Shown: positions 40,242 through 48,049, counted from the stretch's first letter. The stretch is DNA of 64,000 nucleotides from PALSA-612 sp963742925 (GCA_963742925.1 CAVUNV010000004.1:62001-126000), one strand, 5' to 3'. Numbers and translations: made by a program. The notes: a model not told the origin generated them from the letters alone.

Positions 40242-40927
40242 ACGTTCCTTTCGACGTGGATGCCACACTCGAGCTTGTCGGAGCCGGCCCAGCGGCCGGC
40301 GCGCTCCTCCTCGTCGGGTGCCACCGGCCGCGTGCAGGGAATGCAGCCGATCGACCTGTACCCGACATCGTGCAGCGGGTTGAACGGGATCTCGTTGACG
40401 TTGATGTAGGCCCAGACGCGCTTCTCGTCCCAGTCGGCGAGCGGGTGCAGCTTCCAGACGCCGTAGTTGTCCGACCACTCGAGCTTGGGCGTGTCGGCAC
40501 GGCTCGGCGACTGGTCGCGGCGGATCCCCGAGATCCAGGAGTCGTAGGGCTCGAGGGCCTTGAGCAGAGGCTCGACCTTGCGGATCTGGCAGCAGCGGTC
40601 GGGATCGCGCTCCCAGAGGTTCGGGCCCTCGATCCGGTGCTGCTCGGCGATCGTGGGGATCTCGGGTTGGATCAGGTTGAGGCCGTAGCGCTCGACGAGC
40701 CGGTCGCGCGTCTCGTAGCTCTCGCGGAAGAACAGGTGCGTGTCGAGCTCGATCACGTCGATCTCGATGCCGAGCTCGGAGACCATGTGCACGAGCACCG
40801 ACGACTGCTTCTGCCACGAGCAGGTCAGGCAGAGCCGGTCGCCGAACTCGCCCGCCGCCCAGCGGATCACGTCCTCCGCGGACATGACCTCGAGGTCAGG
40901 CTGCAGGCTCAGGCTCGGGGTCGCCAA
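40238..40927 (-). CDS. cysH: Adenylylsulfate reductase, iron-sulfur (APS reductase) type
   Basis: A 229-residue thioredoxin-dependent reductase releasing sulfite. It has the CCQIRKVEPL pair (Cys112-Cys113) and GCIPCT (Cys195, Cys198), the four ligands of the [4Fe-4S] cluster found in assimilatory APS reductases and absent from PAPS-specific CysH. The catalytic cysteine is Cys221 in ECGIH. Substrate-site motifs include SWQKQSSVLVHM, LDTHLFFRESYETRD and SGIRRDQSPSRA. It overlaps comA by 32 bases upstream and cysC by four downstream. The iron-sulfur pattern makes APS the expected substrate. Confidence 0.93.
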   Translation of the reverse strand: MATPSLSLQPDLEVMSAEDVIRWAAGEFGDRLCLTCSWQKQSSVLVHMVSELGIEIDVIELDTHLFFRESYETRDRLVERYGLNLIQPEIPTIAEQHRIEGPNLWERDPDRCCQIRKVEPLLKALEPYDSWISGIRRDQSPSRADTPKLEWSDNYGVWKLHPLADWDEKRVWAYINVNEIPFNPLHDVGYRSIGCIPCTRPVAPDEEERAGRWAGSDKLECGIHVERNV

Positions 40928-41666
40928 GCAGCACCTCCTTGAGCGTGTCGCCGCGCAGGCCGAGCCTGAGCGTCTCGAGCGGGATCACCTCGTCGGGCGG
41001 GATGTTCCCGAGGTTGACCCCCGGGCCGAAATGCTTGACGAACCACGCCTGCGAGGCCTTCGTCGGCGCCTCCCAGACCAGGTCGTGGAAGTCGATCGAG
41101 TGCGCGATCTCGTCGACGAGCCCGGTGCGCATCTCGCCGGAGGGCCGGAAGATCCCGGCGGTGCCGCTCTCGCGCGACTCGGTGATCACCTTCCAGGCGC
41201 CGGCCGCCAGCTCCTCCGTGATCCACTCGACCCACTCGTACGGGGCGAAGACGACCTCGGAGTCCTTGGATCCGACCTCGGAGAGCACCGTGAAGTCGCG
41301 GGCGAAGTCGGCGATCAGCTCCAGCTTCCGCTCGCGCGGGATCTCGACGGTGCCGTCGGAGATCTCGACGTGGCCGATCCCGAGCCCGGTCAGCCAGCGC
41401 TTGTAGTCGTCGAGCCGGTCGCGGGCGTACACGACCTCGAAGAAGGTGCCGCCGATCACCACCGGCTTGCTCCGCAGCACGTCGAGCTTCCGGCGCAGAT
41501 TGCCGGTCACCCAGGCCGTGCCCCAGCCGAGCTTGACGATGTCGATGTACTCGCCGCTCGTCTCGAGGATGTCCTCCCACGCGCGCGGGCCCAGACCCTT
41601 GTCGAGCACGTGGGTCAGGCCGCCGTCGCGCTTGATGCCGAGGTCGAACCGGTCAGAGTCGCTCAA
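40896..41666 (-). CDS. comA: Phosphosulfolactate synthase
   Basis: A 256-residue TIM-barrel enzyme that adds sulfite to phosphoenolpyruvate giving (2R)-phospho-3-sulfolactate, first known from coenzyme M synthesis. Family motifs are GLTHVLDKGLGPRAWEDIL, IDIVKLGWGT (residues 41-50, with the substrate-binding lysine), GGTFFEV, HVEISDGTVEIP and VLSEVGSKD. It overlaps the fumarase beta gene by 14 bases and cysH by 32, placing it inside the sulfate-reduction unit directly upstream of the sulfite producer. Homologues occur in Bacillus spores and as plant HSA32. No ComB or ComC partner is in the window. Confidence 0.92.
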   Translation of the reverse strand: MSDSDRFDLGIKRDGGLTHVLDKGLGPRAWEDILETSGEYIDIVKLGWGTAWVTGNLRRKLDVLRSKPVVIGGTFFEVVYARDRLDDYKRWLTGLGIGHVEISDGTVEIPRERKLELIADFARDFTVLSEVGSKDSEVVFAPYEWVEWITEELAAGAWKVITESRESGTAGIFRPSGEMRTGLVDEIAHSIDFHDLVWEAPTKASQAWFVKHFGPGVNLGNIPPDEVIPLETLRLGLRGDTLKEVLLGDPEPEPAA

Positions 41667-42252
41667 GGATTCCCTCCAGTCGTCGCCTGGCTTCCTTCTG
41701 GACGTCGTGGTAGAGCGAGTTCCCGTGCGCGTCGATGCCGACGGTCAGCGGGCCGAAGTCCCTGACGCGGAACTTCCAGAGGCACTCGGGCATCAGCTCC
41801 TCCCAGGCGACCTCCTCGATCTCCTCGATCTGGGTCGTCTCGAGCGCCGCCGCGCCGCCGACGATGGCGAAGTAGACCATCCCCAGACGGCGCATCGGCT
41901 CGACCGCCTCGTCGGGGAACCCGCCCTTGCCGCAGATGGCGCGCACGCCGTAGCGCTCGCCGAGCGGCTCGGTGAAGCGCACCATGCGCGCCGAGGTGGT
42001 CGTGCCGATACAGACCTTCTCGTAGCGGCCTCTGCCTTCGGCATCGGTGCCAAGCTTGCGGACGCCGGGGGCAGTGTGCAGGAGGAAGGCGCCGCGCAGG
42101 TCCATCGGCGGCTCGACGCCCTCGTCGAAGATGCGGATCTGCGTGCGGTCGCGGATCCCGATGATGTGCCCGTCGACGGTGACCTCGTCGCCCGCGCGCA
42201 GCTCGCGGATCTGCTCCTCGGTGGTCGGGAACGTGAGCCGGTGGGCTCCCAT
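41653..42252 (-). CDS. Class I fumarate hydratase, beta (C-terminal) subunit
   Basis: A 199-residue partner of the alpha subunit at 42324. It carries the swivel-domain features of class I fumarase/tartrate dehydratase beta: LRAGDEVTVDGHIIGIRD, LRGAFLLHTAPGVRK, the TTTSARMVRFTEPLGERYGV region, GKGGFP and GGAAAL. The active site forms between both subunits and hydrates fumarate to malate. ATG at 42252 is preferred, with AGGGGAG nine bases upstream; ATG at 42273 would run into the repeat at 42271. A REP-like element lies in the 71-base gap to the alpha gene, an unusual place within one enzyme's two genes. It overlaps comA by 14 bases. Confidence 0.88.
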   Translation of the reverse strand: MGAHRLTFPTTEEQIRELRAGDEVTVDGHIIGIRDRTQIRIFDEGVEPPMDLRGAFLLHTAPGVRKLGTDAEGRGRYEKVCIGTTTSARMVRFTEPLGERYGVRAICGKGGFPDEAVEPMRRLGMVYFAIVGGAAALETTQIEEIEEVAWEELMPECLWKFRVRDFGPLTVGIDAHGNSLYHDVQKEARRRLEGILERL

Positions 42253-42270
42253 CAGCACGTCTCCCCTGGC

Positions 42271-42295
42271 CATGTCGGGGGGACAGTCCCTGGAA
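42271..42295. repeat. REP-like dyad, relative of the 16331 repeat
   Basis: The first 20 bases match 16331-16350 at 18 of 20 positions and contain the GGGACAGTCCC dyad (42280-42290). The element sits between the two fumarase subunit genes and could modulate mRNA stability between them. Confidence 0.5.
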
Positions 42296-42323
42296 CCGAT
42301 GTGCGACAGGAACGCGACAATTC

Positions 42324-43223
42324 TCAGGCTTCCCGGTCGTAGTCGACGTCGCCGTCCGGGCCGATGTGCGCGGAGGCGCGGCGGGCCGCCCAGCACTGGT
42401 AGTTGACGGCGACCGGGTTCAGGGTCATGTGCGTGTCGGCGTGCTCGATGTGGCAGTTGAGGACGGTGACGTTGCCGCCGAGCCCCATCGGCCCGATCCC
42501 GGTCTCGTTCAGGAGCCCGTAGAGCTCCTCCTCGAGCTTCGCGACGTGCGGATCGGCGTTGCGCGTGCCGATCGGCCGCGCGATCGCTTCCTTGGCCAGG
42601 TACATGGCGTAGTCGGCCGAGCCGCCGATTCCGACGCCCACGATCCCGGGCGGGCACGGCTTGCCGCCGGCGCCGACGATCGACTCGAGCACGAACTGCT
42701 TGATGCCCTTCACGCCGTCGGCGGGGACGCACATCTTCAGGAAGCTCATGTTCTCCGAGCCCGAGCCCTTGGGCACGCACTTGACGTCGAGCCCGTCCCA
42801 GTCGGGCAGGAACTCCCAGTGCACGATCGGGAGCCGGTGACCCGTGTTCGGCCCGGTGTTCTCCCTGGTCAAGGTATGCACCGCGTTCGAGCGCAGCGGA
42901 TGCTCGATCGTCGCGCGCTCGGTGCCCGCCTTGAGAGCCGCGTAGATACGAACCGGGTGGAGCGGGAAGTGCTCGCCGACCCGGCAGGTGTAGACCGCGA
43001 TCCCGGTGTCCTGGCAGACGAGGTTCTTCTCGTCGTCCGCGACCTGGACGTTCCTGAGGATCGTGTTGAGGACGCGCTGTCCCGGGATGCTCGTCTCCCG
43101 CGCGGCGGCGGCGACGAGCGCGTCGCGAAGGTCCTGCGGGATGTCCTTGAGCGCCCAGACGTAGAGATACGCGGCCGCGTCCTCGACGACGCCGTACAGG
43201 TCGGTGTCGACCGTCGTCGTCAC
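42324..43223 (-). CDS. Class I fumarate hydratase, alpha (N-terminal) subunit
   Basis: A 299-residue iron-sulfur subunit of a two-subunit class I fumarase (FumA/TtdA type). It has LVCQDTGIAVYTCRVG with the first cluster cysteine, RENTGPNTGHRLPIVHWEF, VPKGSGSENMSFLKMCVPAD with another cysteine, and KPCPPGIVGVGIGG with the third. It ends in the conserved HADTHMTLNPVAVNYQCWAA. GTG at 43223 overlaps the stop of the flavoprotein gene (GTGA), which fixes the start. Together with that flavoprotein it could link succinate, fumarate and malate. Tartrate dehydratase is the alternative specificity. Confidence 0.9.
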   Translation of the reverse strand: MTTTVDTDLYGVVEDAAAYLYVWALKDIPQDLRDALVAAAARETSIPGQRVLNTILRNVQVADDEKNLVCQDTGIAVYTCRVGEHFPLHPVRIYAALKAGTERATIEHPLRSNAVHTLTRENTGPNTGHRLPIVHWEFLPDWDGLDVKCVPKGSGSENMSFLKMCVPADGVKGIKQFVLESIVGAGGKPCPPGIVGVGIGGSADYAMYLAKEAIARPIGTRNADPHVAKLEEELYGLLNETGIGPMGLGGNVTVLNCHIEHADTHMTLNPVAVNYQCWAARRASAHIGPDGDVDYDREA

Positions 43224-44413
43224 GCGCGCGCCTTCTCCGCTGCGGCCTTCCCGGCGCGCCGGCCGAACACGCAGCACTCGAGCAGCGAGTTCCCCATCAT
43301 CCGGTTCCGGCCGTGCGTCCCGCCCGCGATCTCGCCGCAGGCGTACAGACCCTCGACCGTCGTTTCGCCGCCCGAGTCGATGACGAGACCGCCGTTCTGG
43401 TAGTGGAGGACGGGGTAGGTCAGAATCGGCTCGGCGAGCGGATCGACGCCTGCCGCCCGGTAGCGGCGGAGCATGTACGGCAGCGAGATCTCCGCGTCGG
43501 CCGGGGCGATCCGGGTCGTGTCCAGGTAGACCGCGGGCCGCCCGTCGGGCGTCTTCACGCCTTTGCCTCGCTCGACCTCGTCGAAGATCGCCTGCGAGAC
43601 GGCGTCGCGCGGCCCGAGCGAGTCGGTGAACTCCTCGCCGTCGGCGTTCACGAGCACGGCCCCGTAGGCGCGGGTGGTCTCGGGGATCGAGTACCCCTGC
43701 GTGTTGGGAGGCCAGGCGCCGCCGTTCGGGTGGTACTGCAGCGCGTCGAGGTCGCGCGCCTCGGCGCCCAGCTCGAGCGCGATTCCCGTCACCTCGCCGG
43801 TCGCCCCCGGGTGGTTGGTCGAGAGCTCGCCGCGCTCCTCGGCCTCGCGGTAGCAGCGGCCGCCCGCCGCGAGGACGGTGGTCGCCGCCTCGAGCGTGTG
43901 CTCGCCGCAGCGTGCGCGCCAGCCGTTCTCGAGCGGCTCGAGTGCGAGCAACGGCGTCTTCGGGAGGGTCTCGGCGCTCGAAGCCTCGACCGCGTCGCGA
44001 AGCGCAGTCGTGATCGCGTGCCCCGTCCGGTCGCCGACCTGCAGCAACCGCTTGCGGGAGGCCCCACCACAGCGCGCGAGTCGATAACCCCCATTGTCCC
44101 GCGTGAACTCGACGCCCAGCTCCTCCAGCCAGTGGATCGCACCCGGCGCCTCGCCCGTCAGCACCTCGACGAGCCGGCGGTCGGCCGTCTCGTGCGAGGA
44201 GCGCCAGACGTCCTCGGCGTGGATCTCGGCGGAGTCGTCGTCCGCGAACGCCGCCTGGATGCCGCCTTGCGCCTTCGCCGAGTTGCACGACTGCAGCGTC
44301 CCCTTCGTCACGAGCGCCACGGTCGCGCCCGCACGCTCGGCCGAGAGCGCAGCGGCGAGCCCGGAGGCTCCGCTGCCGACTACGAGCACATCGAAAGAGG
44401 TCCGTCCGGACAT
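43220..44413 (-). CDS. FAD-dependent flavoprotein, succinate dehydrogenase/fumarate reductase or L-aspartate oxidase-like
   Basis: A 397-residue flavoprotein. The FAD-binding GSGASGLAAALSAERAGA lies at residues 13-30. NSAKAQGGIQAAFADDDSAE, the substrate-loop LDALQYHPNGGAWPP and the second FAD segment GLYACGEIAGGTHGRNRMMG are typical of the SdhA/FrdA/NadB family. The C-terminal helical domain (about 150 residues in SdhA and NadB) is absent. No iron-sulfur or membrane-anchor subunits and no nadA or nadC are nearby. It heads the coupled unit flavoprotein, fumarase alpha, fumarase beta, comA, cysH, cysC, sat, tauE. A soluble fumarate reductase is one possibility. Confidence 0.75.
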   Translation of the reverse strand: MSGRTSFDVLVVGSGASGLAAALSAERAGATVALVTKGTLQSCNSAKAQGGIQAAFADDDSAEIHAEDVWRSSHETADRRLVEVLTGEAPGAIHWLEELGVEFTRDNGGYRLARCGGASRKRLLQVGDRTGHAITTALRDAVEASSAETLPKTPLLALEPLENGWRARCGEHTLEAATTVLAAGGRCYREAEERGELSTNHPGATGEVTGIALELGAEARDLDALQYHPNGGAWPPNTQGYSIPETTRAYGAVLVNADGEEFTDSLGPRDAVSQAIFDEVERGKGVKTPDGRPAVYLDTTRIAPADAEISLPYMLRRYRAAGVDPLAEPILTYPVLHYQNGGLVIDSGGETTVEGLYACGEIAGGTHGRNRMMGNSLLECCVFGRRAGKAAAEKARA

Positions 44414-44421
44414 GAATACCG

Positions 44422-44450
44422 ATTGTACAGACTAATCTCTGGAATTACGA
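44422..44450 (-). promoter_or_regulatory. Possible promoter for the flavoprotein-fumarase-sulfur unit
   Basis: On the minus strand TACAAT (44427-44422) lies nine bases before the ATG at 44413. TCGTAA sits 17 bases further upstream. The -10 is good and the -35 weak, overlapping the uppP stop codon. The leader would be extremely short. Confidence 0.35.
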
Positions 44451-45317
44451 AACGAAATAGATCAAGCAGGCGAAGCCCTCGACGAGACAGAAGATCGCGA
44501 ACGGCGTCAGCCGGTTCGTCTCGAAGAAGCGCATCAGGAAGCGAACGGCGAGATAGGCGGTCACCGCCGAGCAGAGCGATGCGACGAGCGCCTGCCACCG
44601 AACACCGTCGCCCGCGTGGCCAAGCAGGTCCGGAAGCTTGAGGATCGCGGCGGCCAGGATGATCGGCGTCGCGAGCAGGAAGGCGTACCGGGCCGCATCC
44701 CTGTTCGACAGGCCGACGAGGAGACCGCCGCCCATCGACGCCCCCGACCGCGAGAGCCCCGGGATCAGCGCGACCGACTGCGCCGTTCCGACCCCGACCG
44801 CCTCCTTCCAGCCGACGCGCGTCCCGATCCGCTCGTCCGGGTCTCCCACCTCGTGCGCCGGCGCCCGCCTACGCAGGAGCTCCGCTCCGTAGAGCATCAC
44901 TCCGTTCACCATCAGGAAGATCGAGGCCGAGGTCGGCGAGGCGAACAAGGTGCGCAGCTTGTGCTCCAGCGTCAGCCCGAGGATGCCGGCCGGAATCGTC
45001 CCCACGATCAGGAGCCACGCGAGCTTGGCGTCCGTGTCGCCGGGAGCGATCTCCCGATCACGCAGGCTCCGGCCGAGCCCCTTGACGATCCGGACCCAGT
45101 CGGCCCAGAAGAACCCGAGCAGAACGAGCGCGGTCGCGAGATGCGTCGCGACCAGAAAGCTGATGAAGTACGGGTCGTTCTGGTGGATGTTCCAGCCGAG
45201 CAGGTTGGGCAGGATCACCGACTGCCCGAGGCTCGAGATCGGGAACAGCTCCGAGACGCCCTGGAGAAGCCCGAGGACGATCGCCTGCGGGTACGAGATC
45301 AGCGACGCGAGGATCAC
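44445..45317 (-). CDS. uppP: Undecaprenyl-diphosphatase (BacA type)
   Basis: A 290-residue membrane enzyme that dephosphorylates undecaprenyl pyrophosphate so that the carrier lipid can be reused for peptidoglycan and glycan synthesis. Conserved regions are GLLQGVSELFPISSLGQSV (residues 17-35, with the catalytic Glu and Ser) and ALIPGLSRSGASMGGGLLVG with the second active-site arginine and serine, plus about eight helices. The family usually has ISSSGHL where this has ISSLGQS, so it is a divergent branch. It shares a four-base overlap (ATGA) with the small gene upstream. It serves the many lipid-linked glycan enzymes in this window. Confidence 0.92.
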   Translation of the reverse strand: MILASLISYPQAIVLGLLQGVSELFPISSLGQSVILPNLLGWNIHQNDPYFISFLVATHLATALVLLGFFWADWVRIVKGLGRSLRDREIAPGDTDAKLAWLLIVGTIPAGILGLTLEHKLRTLFASPTSASIFLMVNGVMLYGAELLRRRAPAHEVGDPDERIGTRVGWKEAVGVGTAQSVALIPGLSRSGASMGGGLLVGLSNRDAARYAFLLATPIILAAAILKLPDLLGHAGDGVRWQALVASLCSAVTAYLAVRFLMRFFETNRLTPFAIFCLVEGFACLIYFVS

Positions 45318-45550
45318 TTGCGGTCGGGTTTCGGCTCGCCCGTCTGGAACCAGGCGAAGGCGAGCACCGCCAGCCCGACCAGGAACGCGGCGATCCCGTG
45401 CTTCAGGTGGTGCGTCGTCGAATGGGCGTCGTGACCCGGGAAGAAGCCGGGAAGCGACTTGGCCGGCTCCGCCCAGTAGACGATCGCGACCGCGATCAGC
45501 AGGAGGCCGAGCACGACGGCAGGGAGGATGAGCGCGCGGTTCTTCTTCAT
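45314..45550 (-). CDS. Small two-helix membrane protein
   Basis: A 78-residue protein: a short basic N-terminus (MKKNR), helix LILPAVVLGLLLIAVAIVYW, an outside-type loop rich in His (GHDAHSTTHHLKHG), a second helix IAAFLVGLAVLAFAWF, and a charged tail. I do not recognise a family. The His-rich loop could bind metal. Its stop overlaps the uppP start, so it is probably co-translated with uppP. Confidence 0.72.
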   Translation of the reverse strand: MKKNRALILPAVVLGLLLIAVAIVYWAEPAKSLPGFFPGHDAHSTTHHLKHGIAAFLVGLAVLAFAWFQTGEPKPDRK

Positions 45551-45652
45551 AGGAGCCCTCTTTCGCCGAGCGGGGTGACGATACCTGCGCCCGCCCGCCT
45601 CGTCCCAGGGAACCGACTCACGAGGCTCTCATGTCCTGCCGATGACCTCAGG

Positions 45653-45985
45653 ATGGATGTCGCACGCCACCGAGCGGGCGCGGGAGCCTGGCGCGGGCGC
45701 GCCGGCGCGGCCCTCTCGCTCTCGGCGCTCGGCTTTGCCGTCGCGTCGCTCTTCGGCTCACACGGCCAGAGCTGTCCGACCCCTGAGGGCTCCACCTCGC
45801 TCGACCTGACGCCGCTCTTGCTCTTCGCTCTCGCCACGGTCGCGATCGTCTTCGACATCAGGGCCGTTCGCCGCGGCGGAACCGGCGCGCTCTGGGGACG
45901 GATCGGCCTGGCGGCGGTCAGTGTGGCGGCCGTCGTCGGTATCTGGGCCAGCGCCGAGGGCTTCTTCAGGCCCGGCTGCGGCTGA
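45653..45985 (+). CDS. Small membrane protein
   Basis: A 110-residue protein with three hydrophobic segments: ALSLSALGFAVASLFGSHG, DLTPLLLFALATVAIVFDIR and IGLAAVSVAAVVGIWASAEG. Two cysteines lie outside the helices (QSCPTPEG and RPGCG), which could form a disulfide in the exported part. ATG at 45653 follows CTCAGG closely. It lies divergent from the small gene at 45314 and converges on the dehydrogenase gene with seven bases between the stops. No family recognised. Confidence 0.55.
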   Translation: MDVARHRAGAGAWRGRAGAALSLSALGFAVASLFGSHGQSCPTPEGSTSLDLTPLLLFALATVAIVFDIRAVRRGGTGALWGRIGLAAVSVAAVVGIWASAEGFFRPGCG

Positions 45986-45992
45986 GCGCCGG

Positions 45993-46913
45993 TCACCAGA
46001 CCGAACGGAGCAACGCCTCGATCTCGGCTGCGCTCGCGGGCCGCGGGTTCGCCTGCGCGCCGCCGCGCACGGCGGTCGCCGCTGCAACCTCCGCCAGCTC
46101 GCTCTCGGGCACGTCGAGGTCGCGCAGGCGCCTGAAGCCGCAGAGCCGGGCGAGCTCCTCGACCCGCTCGACTCCGAGCGGCTCCGTCGCCCCGTTGAAG
46201 CGCATCGCGGCGGGCAGGCAGATCGCGTTCAGAGCGCCGTGCGGAAGGCCGTAGCGCCCGCCGAGCGCCTGCGCCATGGCGTGACCGAGGTAGAGCCCGT
46301 GATCGCGGAGCGCGATGCCGGCGTGCATCGCCCCTTCCAGGAGCTGTCGGCGCGCCTCTTCGTCCCTCCCGTTCTCCAGCACGCGCGGAAGCCACTCGTC
46401 GATCAGTGCTGCGCCCTGCCGTGCGTCGGGCGAGTCGGAGACGTACAGCGCCTCGACGCAGTGCGCCAGCGCGTTCATCGCCGTGCCGCCCGACTCGCCC
46501 CTGGGAAGGTCGAGAGTCAGAAGCGGCTCGTAGACGACCGCGACGGTGTGCGCCCCCGAGCCTCCACCCTTCACCCGCCGGGCCCCGTCTCGGATGCCGA
46601 AGTACGGCGTCCATTCGGCTCCCGCGTAGGTCGTCGGAACGGCGATGAGCGGCAGACCGGTCGCAGCCGAGACCGCTTTCGCCGTGTCGATCGCGCTGCC
46701 GCCGCCCAGCCCGACGATCGCATCGGCGCCTGTGCCACCGGCGCGGGCGATCGCCGCCTCGACCCCGGCCTGCTCCGCGTGCGGCCGCGCGCCGTGGAAG
46801 CGATCGGCGATCGGCAGGTCCAGGCCCTGCCAGCGCTCAGTGGAGACGAGCAGCGGCCGCGAATAGCGGTCGATCAGCCCCGGTAGCTCGTCGAGACCCC
46901 AGCGCACGATCAT
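45993..46913 (-). CDS. Iron-containing alcohol dehydrogenase family (maleylacetate reductase-like), short form
   Basis: A 306-residue group III metal-dependent dehydrogenase. The NAD(P)-binding glycine stretch AIVGLGGGSAIDTAKAVSA and PTTYAGAEWTPYFGIRD are characteristic. Metal ligands lie in GGTAMNALAHCVEALY and in GLPHGALNAICLP (histidines). Closest family layout is maleylacetate reductase, which is about 350 residues, so this one lacks part of the N-terminal domain. It probably reduces an alpha-keto or enol substrate with NAD(P)H. The adjacent LysR gene at 47080 is upstream in the same orientation and may regulate it. The 166-base gap between them holds only short GC-rich dyads. Confidence 0.82.
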   Translation of the reverse strand: MIVRWGLDELPGLIDRYSRPLLVSTERWQGLDLPIADRFHGARPHAEQAGVEAAIARAGGTGADAIVGLGGGSAIDTAKAVSAATGLPLIAVPTTYAGAEWTPYFGIRDGARRVKGGGSGAHTVAVVYEPLLTLDLPRGESGGTAMNALAHCVEALYVSDSPDARQGAALIDEWLPRVLENGRDEEARRQLLEGAMHAGIALRDHGLYLGHAMAQALGGRYGLPHGALNAICLPAAMRFNGATEPLGVERVEELARLCGFRRLRDLDVPESELAEVAAATAVRGGAQANPRPASAAEIEALLRSVW

Positions 46914-47079
46914 CAGCGGTCACGTTCCGCACAGGTCGCGTGCGGCGGCTGCGAAACGCAAGCATGGCAAGGGCGCAGGGAGCGCGCGTAGCCGGAGGCT
47001 ACGGGTGCGACTGAGGACGCCGCGAGGCGCCGCGTTGCAGCATCCCGCCGCGCGCAAGACGGGCGGGAGGGGGCCGCTA

Positions 47080-47973
47080 TCAAGGCAGGCGCCCCCGGGC
47101 AAAGGCGAGGAACGCCTCGGCGACGCGGCTGGGCGCGCGACCGACCGACCGGACGAGCGAGATCTCGCGGGCAGCCTCGAGCCCCTCGACCCGCGCGACC
47201 GCCAGCGTGCCCGCAGCGAGCTCGGACTCGACGGCGGAGCGCGAGATGAACGTCACGCCGTAGCCGCCGACGACCGCGCTCTTCACTGACTCTTGCAGCC
47301 CGAGCTCGAGGTGGACGTCGAAATCCCGGAGCCTCGTCCCGGCGGCGCGCAGCTCCTCCTCGATCACGGCCCGGACACCTGCGCCCGCCTGCATCATGAT
47401 CAGCGGCTCGTCGCGGAGCTCCTCGAGCGTCGTGGTCCTGCCCGCGAAGCGATGCCCGGGCGGGCAGACGAGCACGACCTGGTCGCGGAAGAAGGTCTCG
47501 AACGACACCGCGCGCTGGCGTCGTGCCGCGCCGACGACGCCGAGCTCGAGCTCCCGGCGCGCGACGAGCTCGACGATGCGCTGCGTGTCGTGAACCGACA
47601 GCGCGACCGTGAGCTCGGGGTTGCGCTGCTGAAACTCGCAGAGGAGCAAGGTGACGACGTTCGCTCCGGGGCCGGTCGACGCACCGATCTCGAGCCGCCC
47701 GCGCAGTGCGCCTTCGTCCTCGGCCGCCACGACCTCGAGCAGCTGCTCCTCGAGCGCGAGCATCCGCTGCGCGCCCCGGTAGAGGCGGAGGCCCGCCTCG
47801 GTGGGAACGACCCGGCGGCCGGAGCGGTCGAGCAGCTGTTGACCGACCCGTTTCTCGAGCGCCCGCACTTGCTGGCTGACCGCGGGCTGCGTGACCCCGA
47901 GGCGCGCCGCCGCCTGCGAGAAGCTCTCGCGCTCGACGACCGCACAGAAGGCTGCGAGCTGCCGGGTATCCAT
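47080..47973 (-). CDS. LysR-family transcriptional regulator
   Basis: A 297-residue LysR protein. The winged helix-turn-helix reads QLAAFCAVVERESFSQAAAR, LGVTQPAVSQQVRALEKRVG and LLDRSGRRVVPTEAGLRLY. A periplasmic-binding-like effector domain from residue 90 includes GASTGPGANVVTLLL and the GLQESVKSAVVGGYGVTFI segment. The pattern is close to the CysL/CbbR subgroup. Nearby candidates for control are the dehydrogenase downstream and the divergent DUF354 gene at 48153; the 179-base divergent spacer could hold its binding sites. Confidence 0.9.
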   Translation of the reverse strand: MDTRQLAAFCAVVERESFSQAAARLGVTQPAVSQQVRALEKRVGQQLLDRSGRRVVPTEAGLRLYRGAQRMLALEEQLLEVVAAEDEGALRGRLEIGASTGPGANVVTLLLCEFQQRNPELTVALSVHDTQRIVELVARRELELGVVGAARRQRAVSFETFFRDQVVLVCPPGHRFAGRTTTLEELRDEPLIMMQAGAGVRAVIEEELRAAGTRLRDFDVHLELGLQESVKSAVVGGYGVTFISRSAVESELAAGTLAVARVEGLEAAREISLVRSVGRAPSRVAEAFLAFARGRLP

Positions 47974-48049
47974 CGGATTTACTTATACCGCAGCGCTCAA
48001 CTCATTAGCGCGGCCCGGCCACCGCAAGTCCTCTCAATCTGTCTCCCCC

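Noticed and set aside
40256..41765. Plus-strand open frames opposite cysH and comA
   Set aside because: They are antisense shadows; the minus-strand proteins have complete catalytic motifs.
37569..44413. Sulfite reductase or siroheme genes within the sulfur unit
   Set aside because: None of the reading frames shows the siroheme/[4Fe-4S] motifs of CysI/Sir; the unit goes straight from sat to the exporter.
46914..47079. Possible tRNA or small RNA in the dehydrogenase/LysR spacer
   Set aside because: There is a GTAGCCGGAGGCTAC dyad, but no cloverleaf, TTC loop or acceptor pairing could be drawn.
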